Source: Thioclava sp. GXIMD4216
Lineage (GTDB): Bacteria; Pseudomonadota; Alphaproteobacteria; Rhodobacterales; Rhodobacteraceae
DNA: 64,000 nucleotides
NCBI RefSeq assembly: GCF_037949285.1
Contig: NZ_CP149926.1
Location: 1,343,501 to 1,407,500 of the forward strand
Reading direction: 5' to 3'
The notes beneath the pieces were generated by a model. The model had not been told where the DNA came from and did no database searches. It worked only from the letters and a program-made list of their open reading frames with translations. Below are positions 54,883 to 63,866 of the stretch, one piece after another (the stretch's first letter is position 1; each line of letters starts with the position of its first letter). The position numbers were made by a program, and so were the translations under genes.

Positions 54883-55644
54883 ATGGCACCCCGGCGCAAA
54901 AAGATTTACGAAGGCAAAGCGAAGATCCTGTTCGAAGGCCCGGAACCGGGAACACTGGTCCAGTATTTCAAGGATGATGCGACGGCCTTTAACGCTCAGA
55001 AGAAGGACGTGATCGACGGGAAAGGGGTTCTGAACAACCGCCTGTCGGAGTTCTTCATGAACGGTCTGACCAATGTCGGCATCCCGAACCACTTCATCCG
55101 CCGCCTCAATATGCGCGAGCAACTGATCCGTCAGGTCGAGGTCGTGCCGCTGGAAGTGATCGTGCGCAATTTTGCCGCCGGTTCGATTGCCAAGCGTCTG
55201 GGTCTGGAAGAAGGCACGCCGCTGCCGCGCCCGATCGTGGAATATAGCTACAAGAACGACGCACTTGGCGACCCGCTGGTGCCGGAGGAATATATCGTGG
55301 CGTTCGGCTGGGCCAATCAGCAGGATCTCGACGATATCGTGGCGCTGGCGCTGCGGGTGAATGACTTCCTGTCGGGCATCTTCTTTGGGGTCGGCATCAA
55401 GCTGATCGACTTCAAGATCGAGATCGGTCGTATCTGGGAAGGCGATTTCATGCGTCTGATCGTGGCCGACGAGATCAGCCCCGACAGCTGCCGCCTGTGG
55501 GATGTCAAAACCGGCGCGCATCTTGATAAGGATGTGTTCCGCCGCGATCTGGGCAGCCTGACCGATGCCTATAGCGAAGTCGCCCGTCGTCTGGGCGTGC
55601 TGCCCGAGCAGGGCAATGGCTCCAAGCCCACGCTGATTAATTGA
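54883..55644 (+). CDS. purC: SAICAR synthetase
   Basis: This 253-residue enzyme ligates aspartate to CAIR in purine synthesis. It shows [18 protein letters not shown] (ATP loop), [34 protein letters not shown] and [10 protein letters not shown]. The ATG begins MAPRRKK with GGAGAG upstream. It is the first of three purine genes (purC, purS, purQ) in the same direction. PurL, the partner of PurS and PurQ, is not in the window. Confidence 0.96.
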   Translation: MAPRRKKIYEGKAKILFEGPEPGTLVQYFKDDATAFNAQKKDVIDGKGVLNNRLSEFFMNGLTNVGIPNHFIRRLNMREQLIRQVEVVPLEVIVRNFAAGSIAKRLGLEEGTPLPRPIVEYSYKNDALGDPLVPEEYIVAFGWANQQDLDDIVALALRVNDFLSGIFFGVGIKLIDFKIEIGRIWEGDFMRLIVADEISPDSCRLWDVKTGAHLDKDVFRRDLGSLTDAYSEVARRLGVLPEQGNGSKPTLIN

Positions 55645-55762
55645 CCACACCGCGGTCTGCATCTGATTGGTGGGACCGACACAGACTGAATGGGGACCGG
55701 CATGCCGGTCTCCGATGACCAAAGGCAGCACGCTGCCCTAAGACTTGCAGAGGATGACACCG

Positions 55763-56002
55763 ATGAAAGCCCGCGTTCACGTGATGCTGAAGGATGGGGT
55801 TCTGGACCCGCAGGGTGAGGCCGTTCGCCACGCGCTTGGTGCGCTTGGTTTTGCCGGCGTGGAAGGCGTGCGCCAAGGCAAAGTGATCGAGCTTGACCTG
55901 AAGGCCGCCGACAAGGCTGCCGCAGAAGCCGAAGTGCAGTCCATGTGCGAGAAGCTTCTGGCCAATACCGTGATCGAGAAATACACGGTCGAAATCGTCT
56001 GA
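55763..56002 (+). CDS. purS: FGAM synthase subunit PurS
   Basis: This 79-residue subunit is needed for the PurLQS form of formylglycinamide ribonucleotide amidotransferase. It has the pattern KARVHVMLKDGVLDPQGEAV and ends NTVIEKYTVEIV. The ATG at 55763 has AGAGGA at about 7 bases; an ATG at 55754 sits too close. It is followed by purQ after 73 bases. Confidence 0.94.
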   Translation: MKARVHVMLKDGVLDPQGEAVRHALGALGFAGVEGVRQGKVIELDLKAADKAAAEAEVQSMCEKLLANTVIEKYTVEIV

Positions 56003-56075
56003 GAAGACAGTCGGGGAGGGCGCGGCGCGTCCCCCCTTTGCAACTCTAGCGCAGCTGTAAGACAGGAGCGTCGCC

Positions 56076-56744
56076 ATGAAGGCAGCCGTCATCACCTTTC
56101 CCGGATCGAATTGTGACCGCGATCTGATCGTCGGTTTCGAGAAAGCCGGAGCCGAGGTTGTTCGTGTTTGGCACAAAGAAACCGAATTGCCGGCAGGGGT
56201 GGATGTCGTGGGCGTGCCCGGCGGCTTCTCCTATGGCGATTACCTGCGCTGTGGCGCGATTGCGGCCCAGTCGCCCATCGGGCGCGCGCTGGTCGAATTC
56301 GCGCATAAGGGCGGTTACGTGATCGGGGTCTGCAACGGCTTTCAGGTGCTGACCGAGATGCGCCTTCTGCCGGGGGCGCTGATGCGCAATGGCGGGCTGA
56401 AATATATCTCGAAGCCGGTGCCGCTGACCGTTGCCACCCAAGACAGCGTGTTCACCGCAGGCTATTCCAAAGGCCAAGAGATCCTGATCCCGATTGCCCA
56501 CCACGATGGCAATTACCAGATTGATGCCGAAGGGTTGAAGGCGCTGCAGGGCGAGGACCGTGTGGCCTTCCGCTATGGCGACAACCCCAATGGTTCGGTG
56601 GATGATATCGCCGGTGTCCTTTCGGAAAACCGTCGGGTTCTGGGCATGATGCCCCACCCCGAGCGCGCGGTGGATGCAAATCATGGCGGTACGGACGGGG
56701 CGGCGCTTTTCCGCTCCTTGCTGGACGGGCTTGTCTCGGCCTGA
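56076..56744 (+). CDS. purQ: FGAM synthase glutaminase subunit PurQ
   Basis: This 222-residue class I glutamine amidotransferase has nucleophile C86 (GVCNGFQ) and the H194/E196 pair in MPHPER. It supplies ammonia to PurL. The length matches the small-subunit form, and PurS next to it confirms the three-subunit enzyme. Confidence 0.96.
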   Translation: MKAAVITFPGSNCDRDLIVGFEKAGAEVVRVWHKETELPAGVDVVGVPGGFSYGDYLRCGAIAAQSPIGRALVEFAHKGGYVIGVCNGFQVLTEMRLLPGALMRNGGLKYISKPVPLTVATQDSVFTAGYSKGQEILIPIAHHDGNYQIDAEGLKALQGEDRVAFRYGDNPNGSVDDIAGVLSENRRVLGMMPHPERAVDANHGGTDGAALFRSLLDGLVSA

Positions 56745-56790
56745 AGCTTTGAGACTTGTTGCGCCTGAGGCCTTCGCCTAGATTTGGCGC

Positions 56791-58572
56791 ATGTCGCATA
56801 CCTTGACCATCGAGACAAAGACTGTGCCCCGCGATCGGACCCGACGCGGGCGCATTCTTGTGCGTCTGGCGGTTTTTGGCATCCTGTGCCTTGCCGCTGG
56901 CGCGATGTGGTTTACCAATGCGTGGCTGACCCAGCGATTTACCGAAACCACCCGTGTGCGCACGGAATTGCGTCTGGCGCTGTACACGGGCAACCTGATT
57001 TCGGAATTGCAGCGGATGTCGATCGTGCCGCTCCTGCTGGCCCGCGATCCGGCCCTGACGCGATCTCTGTCCAGCGGTGATTTCTCCGAGACATCGGCCG
57101 CGCTTATTTCGGCCCGCGATGATGTGTCCGCAGCGTCGATCCGTTTGCTGGACCTGTCGGGCCGCGTGGTCGCGGCGACCAATCGCAACCTGATCGGCAC
57201 CAGCTATGCCTCCGCGCCGTTTTTCGTGGAGGCCCAGCGGTCGCGTGATACGGTCTTCACCACCGATGCGATGGAAGGGCCGGGCACAGAGTTCAACTAT
57301 TCACGGCTGCTCAGCAGTGGCGGCACCCCCTTGGGGGTGATCGTGGTCGAGGCCGATCTGGCGAAATTCGAACGGGCCTGGGCGGGGATTTCCGATGCCG
57401 TGGCGGTGACCAATAGCGAAGGCAAGATCATCCTGACCACCGAGCCGCGCTGGCGCGGGCTGACAATGGCCGAGGCGCTGGCCGCACGGGATGCCCCGAC
57501 CGCGATCCAGCGGGCCCTTCAGGCGACGGCCGATCTGGCCAACGAGCCGCCCGACGCCTATCTCGGTGGTGCCGGTGTGATGCAGACCGAAACCCGCATT
57601 CCTTTCCGTGGCTGGAAGATGACTGCCTTCACCTCCTATGATTCCGTGCGCGAGCGGGTGAATGCCGTCTTGGCACTGGAGATCATGGGCTTTGCGATTT
57701 TTCTTGCGCTGGCCTTCTACTGGCTGTCGCGCAGGGCGCGGATGCAATCGGTGGCATTGCGGCAGGAATCAAAAGAGCTGCGCGCATTGAACACCCGCCT
57801 GACCCGTGAGATTGCCGAGCGCGAGAAGGCCCAGAAAGAGCTGGCCGTGGCCGAGCAGACGCTGGCGCAAAGTTCGAAACTGGCGGCTTTGGGCGAGATG
57901 TCGGCCTCGGTCAGCCATGAATTGAACCAGCCTCTGGCCGCGATGAAGACCTATCTGGCTGGTGCGCGTCTGTTGCTGCAACGCAAGCGCGGCGACGAGG
58001 CGCTGACGAGCTTCCAGCGGATCGACGATCTGATCGACCGGATGGGCGCGATCACCCGCCAGCTTAAATCCTATGCGCGTAAGGGGGGCACCGCCTTCGA
58101 GCCTGTGGACCTGCGCGATGCGGTGTCTTCGGCGCTGTCGATGATGGAGCCGCAGTTGAAATCGCGCACGGTGCAGATCGTGCGGAGCCTGCCGCGTAAT
58201 CCGGTCATGGTGATGGCCGATCGCATCCGGCTGGAACAGGTGATTATCAACCTTTTGCGCAATGCGCTTGATGCCACCAAAGCCACGACCGAGCCGCAGA
58301 TCGACATCCTGCTCTCGGACGGGGCGCAGGCGGTGCTTTCGGTGCGTGATAACGGGCCGGGCATCGCGGATCTTGAAAAACTATTCGAACCCTTTTGGAC
58401 AACAAAAAAGCCCGGAGAGGGAACCGGATTGGGTTTGGCGATTTCTTCCTCGATCGCCAGTGACCTCGGGGGCCGGTTGACGGCCCGAAATGCCGAAGCA
58501 GGCGGGGCGGTGTTCGAACTGCGTCTGCCCTTGCTGTCGGACGAAACAAAAACAGATGAAGAGCGTGCTTGA
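56791..58572 (+). CDS. DctB-like sensor histidine kinase
   Basis: This 593-residue membrane kinase has helix 1 at about 24-46, a periplasmic double-Cache/PAS-type sensor (about 50-288, with SAPFFVEA), helix 2 at about 293-311 and a coiled coil at about 320-365. HisKA follows with H376 (SVSHELNQPLAAMKTY). The HATPase domain has N487 (NLLRNALDA), D520 (DNGPG) and GTGLGL (544-549). The layout and H-box match DctB, which senses C4-dicarboxylates in rhizobia. No dicarboxylate transporter genes are adjacent. The regulator gene follows after 23 bases. Confidence 0.88.
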   Translation: MSHTLTIETKTVPRDRTRRGRILVRLAVFGILCLAAGAMWFTNAWLTQRFTETTRVRTELRLALYTGNLISELQRMSIVPLLLARDPALTRSLSSGDFSETSAALISARDDVSAASIRLLDLSGRVVAATNRNLIGTSYASAPFFVEAQRSRDTVFTTDAMEGPGTEFNYSRLLSSGGTPLGVIVVEADLAKFERAWAGISDAVAVTNSEGKIILTTEPRWRGLTMAEALAARDAPTAIQRALQATADLANEPPDAYLGGAGVMQTETRIPFRGWKMTAFTSYDSVRERVNAVLALEIMGFAIFLALAFYWLSRRARMQSVALRQESKELRALNTRLTREIAEREKAQKELAVAEQTLAQSSKLAALGEMSASVSHELNQPLAAMKTYLAGARLLLQRKRGDEALTSFQRIDDLIDRMGAITRQLKSYARKGGTAFEPVDLRDAVSSALSMMEPQLKSRTVQIVRSLPRNPVMVMADRIRLEQVIINLLRNALDATKATTEPQIDILLSDGAQAVLSVRDNGPGIADLEKLFEPFWTTKKPGEGTGLGLAISSSIASDLGGRLTARNAEAGGAVFELRLPLLSDETKTDEERA

Positions 58573-58595
58573 CGTAACGCGCCACGGAGAACGAA

Positions 58596-59924
58596 ATGTC
58601 GCGAATGATGAAGATTGCAATTGTCGATGATGAAGAAGACATGCGTCAATCCGTCAGCCAATGGCTTGCCCTGTCGGGCTTTGACACGGAAACTTACGAT
58701 TGTGCCGAGGCGGCGCTGAAAGAGATCGGTGCCGATTGGCCCGGTGTCGTGATTTCCGATATCCGCATGCCCGGCATGGACGGGATGGAATTTCTTAAAC
58801 GGCTGATGGGCATTGATAGTGGCTTGCCGGTTATCATGATCACCGGTCATGGCGATGTGCCGATGGCGGTGGAAGCGATGCGTCTGGGGGCGATGGATTT
58901 CCTTGAAAAGCCCTTCGATCCCGACCGGATGAACGAACTGGCCAAACGCGCGACCCAAGCCCGCCGTCAGACATTGGAAAACCGTGCGATCCGCAAGGAT
59001 CTGGCCAATGGCGAACAGATGATGGGCAAGTTGATCGGCACGTCCGAACCGATGGAGCGGTTGCGCGAGGATATTCTCGACCTCAGTCAGGCTGATGGCC
59101 ATGTGCTGATCGATGGCGAGACCGGCACCGGCAAGACGCTGGTGGCCCATGCGCTGCATGCGACGGGCTCGCGGGCGGGCAAGGCGATGGTGACCGTTTC
59201 TTGCGCGGCCTATTCCGAGGAGGATCTGGCGACCAAGCTCTTCGGCCCTGTCGAAAGCGGTCTGCCGCTGGTAGAGAAAGCGCGGGGCGGCACGCTCTGC
59301 CTTGAGGATATCGAGGCGCTCTCGCAATCCTTGCAGGCCCGTCTGCTGACCTTCATCTCCGAGCAGGGCGTGCCTGCGGAGACGCGGATCGTGGCGATCT
59401 GCAACCAGCATGGTGAGGGAACGACGCTGGAAGATGTGCTGCGCCCCGATCTCTATTTCCGGCTGGCGGCCCTGAAAATCACCCTGCCGCCCCTGCGCAA
59501 CCGTGGGGAGGATGTGCTGACGATCTTCGCGCGGATGGCCGAGCAGTTTGCGGATGAATATGGCTGTGACACCCCCGAGCTGACCGCGCAAGAGGCTGCA
59601 CAGCTGCTGCAGGCCCCTTGGCCGGGCAATGTGCGCCAGTTGATCAATGTTGCCGAGCGGGCCGTTTTGCAGGCGCGTCGCGGCTCGGGTTCGATTGCCT
59701 CGCTGTTGATGACGGATGACAATGACAGCACTATTCCGGCGATCACCACCGAGGGCAAGCCGCTCAAGGAATATGTCGAGAATTTCGAGAAGATGCTGAT
59801 CGACAATACCATGCGCCGCCATAAAGGCTCGATTGCCAGCGTGATGGAAGAACTCTGTCTGCCGCGCCGGACCCTGAACGAGAAAATGGCCAAATACGGT
59901 CTGGCCCGTCAGGATTATCTCTGA
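58596..59924 (+). CDS. DctD/NtrC-family response regulator lacking the GAFTGA loop
   Basis: This 442-residue regulator has a receiver domain (1-120) with D11, D12, phosphoacceptor D55, T83 and K105. The AAA+ domain (about 146-365) has Walker A GETGTGKT (174-181). The C-terminal Fis-type HTH is at about 396-438. Between LFG (215-217) and GGTL (231-234), where sigma-54 activators carry GAFTGA, only about a dozen residues remain and that motif is missing. The Walker B pair reads LEDI instead of LDEI (E237, D238). It therefore probably cannot activate sigma-54 RNA polymerase in the usual way. The ATG has GGAG at 6 bases, and it is coupled to the DctB-like kinase. Confidence 0.86.
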   Translation: MSRMMKIAIVDDEEDMRQSVSQWLALSGFDTETYDCAEAALKEIGADWPGVVISDIRMPGMDGMEFLKRLMGIDSGLPVIMITGHGDVPMAVEAMRLGAMDFLEKPFDPDRMNELAKRATQARRQTLENRAIRKDLANGEQMMGKLIGTSEPMERLREDILDLSQADGHVLIDGETGTGKTLVAHALHATGSRAGKAMVTVSCAAYSEEDLATKLFGPVESGLPLVEKARGGTLCLEDIEALSQSLQARLLTFISEQGVPAETRIVAICNQHGEGTTLEDVLRPDLYFRLAALKITLPPLRNRGEDVLTIFARMAEQFADEYGCDTPELTAQEAAQLLQAPWPGNVRQLINVAERAVLQARRGSGSIASLLMTDDNDSTIPAITTEGKPLKEYVENFEKMLIDNTMRRHKGSIASVMEELCLPRRTLNEKMAKYGLARQDYL

Positions 59925-60054
59925 GCGCAGGCCTTTGGCGGGGCAGCCAATCTGTGCCGTGCCCTGCCGCATTGTTTTTCCGCCTCCGCCTCCCCATCTT
60001 GACGGGGGGCGGTTTGCCCGCAAATCTCTGAAGGGGTTTATCGTGCGAGGAAAA

Positions 60055-60441
60055 ATGACAGATATCAAAACGGCTTTGGACGATCTTCTGAACCGTCAGG
60101 ACCTGCCGCTTGACGCAGTTCTGGACCGTCATTTCAGCCCGAACTATCGCCAGCGCACCAATGGGGTCTGGGACGACCGGGAGGGATTCCGTCTCCATGT
60201 CCAGAAGCTTCGCGAGCTTGTCGCCTCGGCGGAAATCGAGGTTCTGGACGAGGTGAGTGATGGCCTGAACTATGCCGACCGCCATATCGTCTCCGCCACC
60301 AAGCGCGACGGGCATCAGGTGGTGCAGGAGGTCTATCTGTTTGCAACGCGCGATCCCGAAGGACGGTTTGAGCGCGTGGAAGAGATGACGCATATGCTTG
60401 ATGGGGCGGCAGAGGATCGCGGGCTCGGGGCCGTCAAATAG
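60055..60441 (+). CDS. NTF2-like / SnoaL-like protein
   Basis: This protein of about 128 residues is probably of the cone-shaped NTF2 fold. It has an N-terminal helix pair (ALDDLLNRQDLPLDAVLDRHFSPNY), WDDREGFRLHVQKLRELV and C-terminal strands (HIVSATKRDG, VYLFATRDPEGRFERVEEM). These proteins include cyclases, isomerases and many of unknown role. The start is the ATG after GAGGA (spacing short); a GTG at 60043 with AAGGGG upstream would add four residues. Confidence 0.7.
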   Translation: MTDIKTALDDLLNRQDLPLDAVLDRHFSPNYRQRTNGVWDDREGFRLHVQKLRELVASAEIEVLDEVSDGLNYADRHIVSATKRDGHQVVQEVYLFATRDPEGRFERVEEMTHMLDGAAEDRGLGAVK

Positions 60442-60451
60442 GTTTTTGCGA

Positions 60452-60491
60452 CGGCGGTCTGCAATGCCGCCGAGGGGGCTGTCGCAGCCCC
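60452..60491. repeat. Two adjacent hairpins before the rne terminator
   Basis: CGGCGG/CCGCCG (60452-60472) and GGGGCTG-TCG-CAGCCCC (60475-60491) are perfect stems without T-runs. With the terminator at 60541 they make a three-hairpin cluster between convergent genes. Confidence 0.5.
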
Positions 60492-60540
60492 GCATTCTGG
60501 ACCGTTGCTGGCCGGCATGGCGCACTTGGCTGCCATAGAA

Positions 60541-60574
60541 AAAGGGCCTGAAGCAGGGATGCTTCAGGCCCTTT
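60541..60574. terminator. rne: Bidirectional terminator of rne
   Basis: A 14-bp perfect stem AAAGGGCCTGAAGC/GCTTCAGGCCCTTT with a 6-base loop; the minus-strand side ends in TTTTTC. It lies 16 bases past the rne stop. Confidence 0.9.
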
Positions 60575-60590
60575 GGCAGTCTTTGGGGGC

Positions 60591-63299
60591 TTAGTTGCCG
60601 ACGTTCCACCAGCCCCGGCGTTTGGGCGCATTATCCGCTTCCGCCTGAGCGGCTTCGGGTTCGGCTGTGCTTTCCTTCGCGCGTTCTGCGACCGGTGCCT
60701 GTGCCGTGATGACCTCGCCAACCGCTGCCTCGGCAACCGGTGCCTCTGCGGCGGGGGCTTCGGCAACCGGTGCCGCAGGGGAGGCGATTTCTGCCAGACC
60801 TGCATCGGCTTCCGGAACAGAGGCTACCGCCTCCGCGGCGGGGGCCGTGTCTACAACAGTCCCGGAAGCCGGAGCTGCAACAGCCTCAACCTCAGCCTCG
60901 ACAGCGAGCGTCTCGTCCTTTTTCGAACGACGCGCGCGGGACCGGCTGCGCTTGGGCTTGGGCGCATCCTCTGCTTCCGCGGTGGCCTCGGGCGCAGCTT
61001 CGGCTTCGGCAGTCGTGTCTGCCGCATTGTCACCCGCTTCGGCGTTGGTCTCAGCCTCAGCTTTGGGCTTGCGGCGCGACCGTGACCGGCTGCGTTTGGG
61101 CTTGGGGGCCTCTTCTGCAGCTTCCGGTGCCGTGGCCTCGCCTTCGGCGTCTTCTGCGGCGACGTCCGGCTCTGCCTCAGCCGCAGGGGCGCTGTCCTCT
61201 TCGTCAGATTCGGTCTCAGCCTCATCATTGAGCTGATCCGCACCCGATTTCCGACGGCGACGACGGCGGCGCTTCTTCTTCTTCGGGCCTTCATCGGTCG
61301 ACGTTTCCGTGGCAGCCTCGGGCGCCTCGTCTTCGTCTTCCTCGACGATCTCCGCATCCAAGGCCGCATCCAGCTCTTCAAGCTCGCTCATGAACTCTGC
61401 ACTGGCATGAACCACATTGGACACCGCTTCGGGCACCACACGGGTTGCGGTTTTGAATTTCTCGATCACGTAATCGGGCGAGACCAGCGTCGGATCGGCC
61501 TCGATACGGACAGAAAGCCCGTAGCGCGACTCGATCAGGGCGATATGTTCGCGCTTCTGGTTGATCAGGAAGTTGGCCACGGCAACAGGCACGCGCACCA
61601 GAACCTCGCGGGCGCGCTTGCGGGTGGCTTCTTCCTCGATCGCACGCAGGACCTGCAGCGCCATGCTGTCATCCGAGCGGATGAGGCCGGTGCCGTGGCA
61701 ATGCGGGCAGGGCTGCGTGGTAGATTCGATCATCCCCGGACGCAGACGCTGGCGCGACATTTCCATCAGACCGAAGCCCGAGATGCGGCCGACCTGAATG
61801 CGGGCACGGTCGGTCTTGAGCTTGTCCTTCATCCGTTTCTCAACGGCGGTGTTGTTCTTGCGCTCGTCCATATCGATGAAGTCGATGACGATGAGGCCAG
61901 CAAGGTCGCGCAGGCGTACCTGACGGGCCACCTCGTCGGCGGCCTCGAGGTTGGTTTTCAGCGCGGTCTCCTCGATGGAGCCCTCTTTGGTCGCACGGCC
62001 GGAGTTCACGTCGATTGCCACCAGTGCCTCGGTCACGCCGATCACCAGATAGCCTCCGGATTTCAGCTGCACCACGGGGTTGAACATCGAGGCCAGATAG
62101 CCCTCGACCTGATAGCGCGCGAAAAGCGGCAGCGCCTCGGCATAATGCTGCACGTTCTTTGCATGGGACGGCATGATCATCCGCATGAAGTCTTTGGCCG
62201 CACGATAGCCGCGCTCGCCTTCAACCAGCACCTCGTCGATATCCTTCGAGTAGAGGTCACGGATCGAGCGCTTGATCAGATCGCCTTCCTCATAGATCGG
62301 GGCAGGGGCGACCGACTTCATCGTGAGTTCGCGGATCTGCTGCCACATACGGATAAGATATTCGTAATCGCGGCGGATCTCGGTCTTGGTGCGTTGCGAG
62401 CCTGCCGTGCGGATGATCAGACCCGCGCCCTGCGGAACGGAGAGTTCCGAGGCGATATCCTTCAGCTTCTTACGGTCGGCGGCATTGGTGATCTTGCGCG
62501 AGATGCCGCCACCGCGGGCGGTATTGGGCATCAGCACGCAGTAGCGGCCAGCAAGCGACAGATAGGTGGTCAGTGCCGCCCCCTTGTTGCCGCGCTCTTC
62601 CTTCACCACCTGCACCAGCATGATCTGGCGGACCTTGATGACCTCTTGGATCTTGAAGCGGCGCGCGCGGGGCTTGCGCGGGCGGCGGATCTCTTCGCTC
62701 ACATCCTCTTCGGCGACGGATTCGATGTCGTCATCGTCATGATCGCTTTCCGAGCCGTGGTCGTCTTCCTGCTCGTCGGCCGCATCATGGGGGGCGTCGT
62801 CGGATTGGGGGGTGTCGTGATCCTCGATATGGAGGTTGTCCTCTGACGGATCGGCCACGCCCATGCCGGGAATATCTTCCGAACGCAGGGTCTCGTCTGC
62901 TGCGGTCGCCTCGGCCTGTGCAGGCTGCGTTTCCGCAGCATCGCTGCGCGACGAACGACGACGACGACGCGTGCGCGCCGGTTTTTCTTCTTCGTCCTCG
63001 TCGGATTGCGCAAGGGCGCGCTCTTCCGCCAGAAGCGCTTCGCGATCTGCCGTGGGGATCTGGTAATAATCAGGGTGGATCTCGGCGAAAGCCAAGAACC
63101 CGTGACGGTTTCCACCGTAATCCACAAAGGCGGCCTGTAGCGAAGGCTCGACCCGCGTCACTTTTGCCAGATAGATATTTCCGGCAAGCTGGCGCTTGTT
63201 TATCGTCTCAAAATCGAACTCTTCGACTTTATTCCCGTCCACAACCACCACGCGGGTTTCTTCCGCGTGTGTGGCATCGATGAGCATTTTCTTTGCCAT
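60591..63299 (-). CDS. rne: Ribonuclease E
   Basis: This 902-residue endoribonuclease is the core of mRNA decay and rRNA/tRNA processing. The S1 domain is split: residues about 35-96 and 209-262 surround a charged insert (97-208) with RTRRRRRSSRS and long Asp/Glu/His runs. The RNase H and DNase I-like catalytic parts follow, with D430 (AIDVNSG) and D473 (VIDFIDM). The zinc link CPHCHG (531-536) joins the dimer. The unstructured tail (about 650-902) has KKKKRRRRRRRK (673-684) and two near-identical PKPKRSRSR motifs (732-746 and 780-794) that may bind RNA or partners. It ends GWWNVGN. The ATG follows AGGATAA. Confidence 0.94.
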   Translation of the reverse strand: MAKKMLIDATHAEETRVVVVDGNKVEEFDFETINKRQLAGNIYLAKVTRVEPSLQAAFVDYGGNRHGFLAFAEIHPDYYQIPTADREALLAEERALAQSDEDEEEKPARTRRRRRSSRSDAAETQPAQAEATAADETLRSEDIPGMGVADPSEDNLHIEDHDTPQSDDAPHDAADEQEDDHGSESDHDDDDIESVAEEDVSEEIRRPRKPRARRFKIQEVIKVRQIMLVQVVKEERGNKGAALTTYLSLAGRYCVLMPNTARGGGISRKITNAADRKKLKDIASELSVPQGAGLIIRTAGSQRTKTEIRRDYEYLIRMWQQIRELTMKSVAPAPIYEEGDLIKRSIRDLYSKDIDEVLVEGERGYRAAKDFMRMIMPSHAKNVQHYAEALPLFARYQVEGYLASMFNPVVQLKSGGYLVIGVTEALVAIDVNSGRATKEGSIEETALKTNLEAADEVARQVRLRDLAGLIVIDFIDMDERKNNTAVEKRMKDKLKTDRARIQVGRISGFGLMEMSRQRLRPGMIESTTQPCPHCHGTGLIRSDDSMALQVLRAIEEEATRKRAREVLVRVPVAVANFLINQKREHIALIESRYGLSVRIEADPTLVSPDYVIEKFKTATRVVPEAVSNVVHASAEFMSELEELDAALDAEIVEEDEDEAPEAATETSTDEGPKKKKRRRRRRRKSGADQLNDEAETESDEEDSAPAAEAEPDVAAEDAEGEATAPEAAEEAPKPKRSRSRSRRKPKAEAETNAEAGDNAADTTAEAEAAPEATAEAEDAPKPKRSRSRARRSKKDETLAVEAEVEAVAAPASGTVVDTAPAAEAVASVPEADAGLAEIASPAAPVAEAPAAEAPVAEAAVGEVITAQAPVAERAKESTAEPEAAQAEADNAPKRRGWWNVGN

Positions 63300-63866
63300 T
63301 TATCCTGCTTTCCCGCAAAGAACGGCGCGCCGTGGCAAGGCCAGGCGACTGTGCTTTGTGGTCTGTTTCTGTGGCGAGAGCGCACGTCGCCAGAGGGAAG
63401 GCGGCGGCGTAGAGCCTGCCCGACATCTTCCTTGGTCCATCCGGTCGCGTCATCGCGTTTCATCCTAAAGGCGGGGTAGGACTTGTGGTCCGCGCCCAAA
63501 CTGATGCCGTTCTTCCCTGAGGGGGTTGCCCGGCGTGGCGTGCGGCCTTGCGGCCAATCGGTTGATCCTGGACGGGGTCGCGCGAGTGACGCGCGGACCT
63601 TACCGGCCGGAATTCAGCGAAATCCGTGGGTGGGATCACGTGACGTGACAGAACACCAACATAAAAACAACAATAGACGGTGCCTTGTGGAAAACACAAT
63701 CTGTTTTTCGTCAACGAATGGTTAACAAGGGCTTACCCGGTTGTGAGAAAGTATCGGCAATGCCGCTAAAGGCGATAAATCGGGCAGTTTCTCGCGGTGG
63801 GAGTGTCGCAATAGAAAAGGGCCCGCACGATGGCAGGCCCTTTCCGGAATTGGATATTCGCGAAGA
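63300..63866 (-). promoter_or_regulatory. Long upstream region of rne, with no gene
   Basis: In this 567-base stretch I see no believable gene. It contains the rpsI terminator, a hairpin GGTCGCGCG/CGCGCGGACC with one bulge (63576-63599), the palindrome TCACGTGA (63636-63643) and an AT-rich section (63655-63735) with TTGACG at 63709-63714 on the minus strand as a possible rne -35. The -10 (TCCACA at 63686-63691) is poor. A long structured rne leader would fit feedback control of RNase E, as known in other bacteria; here it is inference. Confidence 0.45.
63815..63844 (-). terminator. rpsI: Terminator of rpsI
   Basis: On the minus strand AAAGGGCC and GGCCCTTTT frame a 12-base interior with further GC pairs, followed by TTTTC. 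It lies about 25 bases past the rpsI stop. Confidence 0.8.

Noticed and set aside
61407..62846. 479-codon plus-strand open frame opposite rne
   Set aside because: It is antisense to the RNase E catalytic domain, with no start signal or family match.
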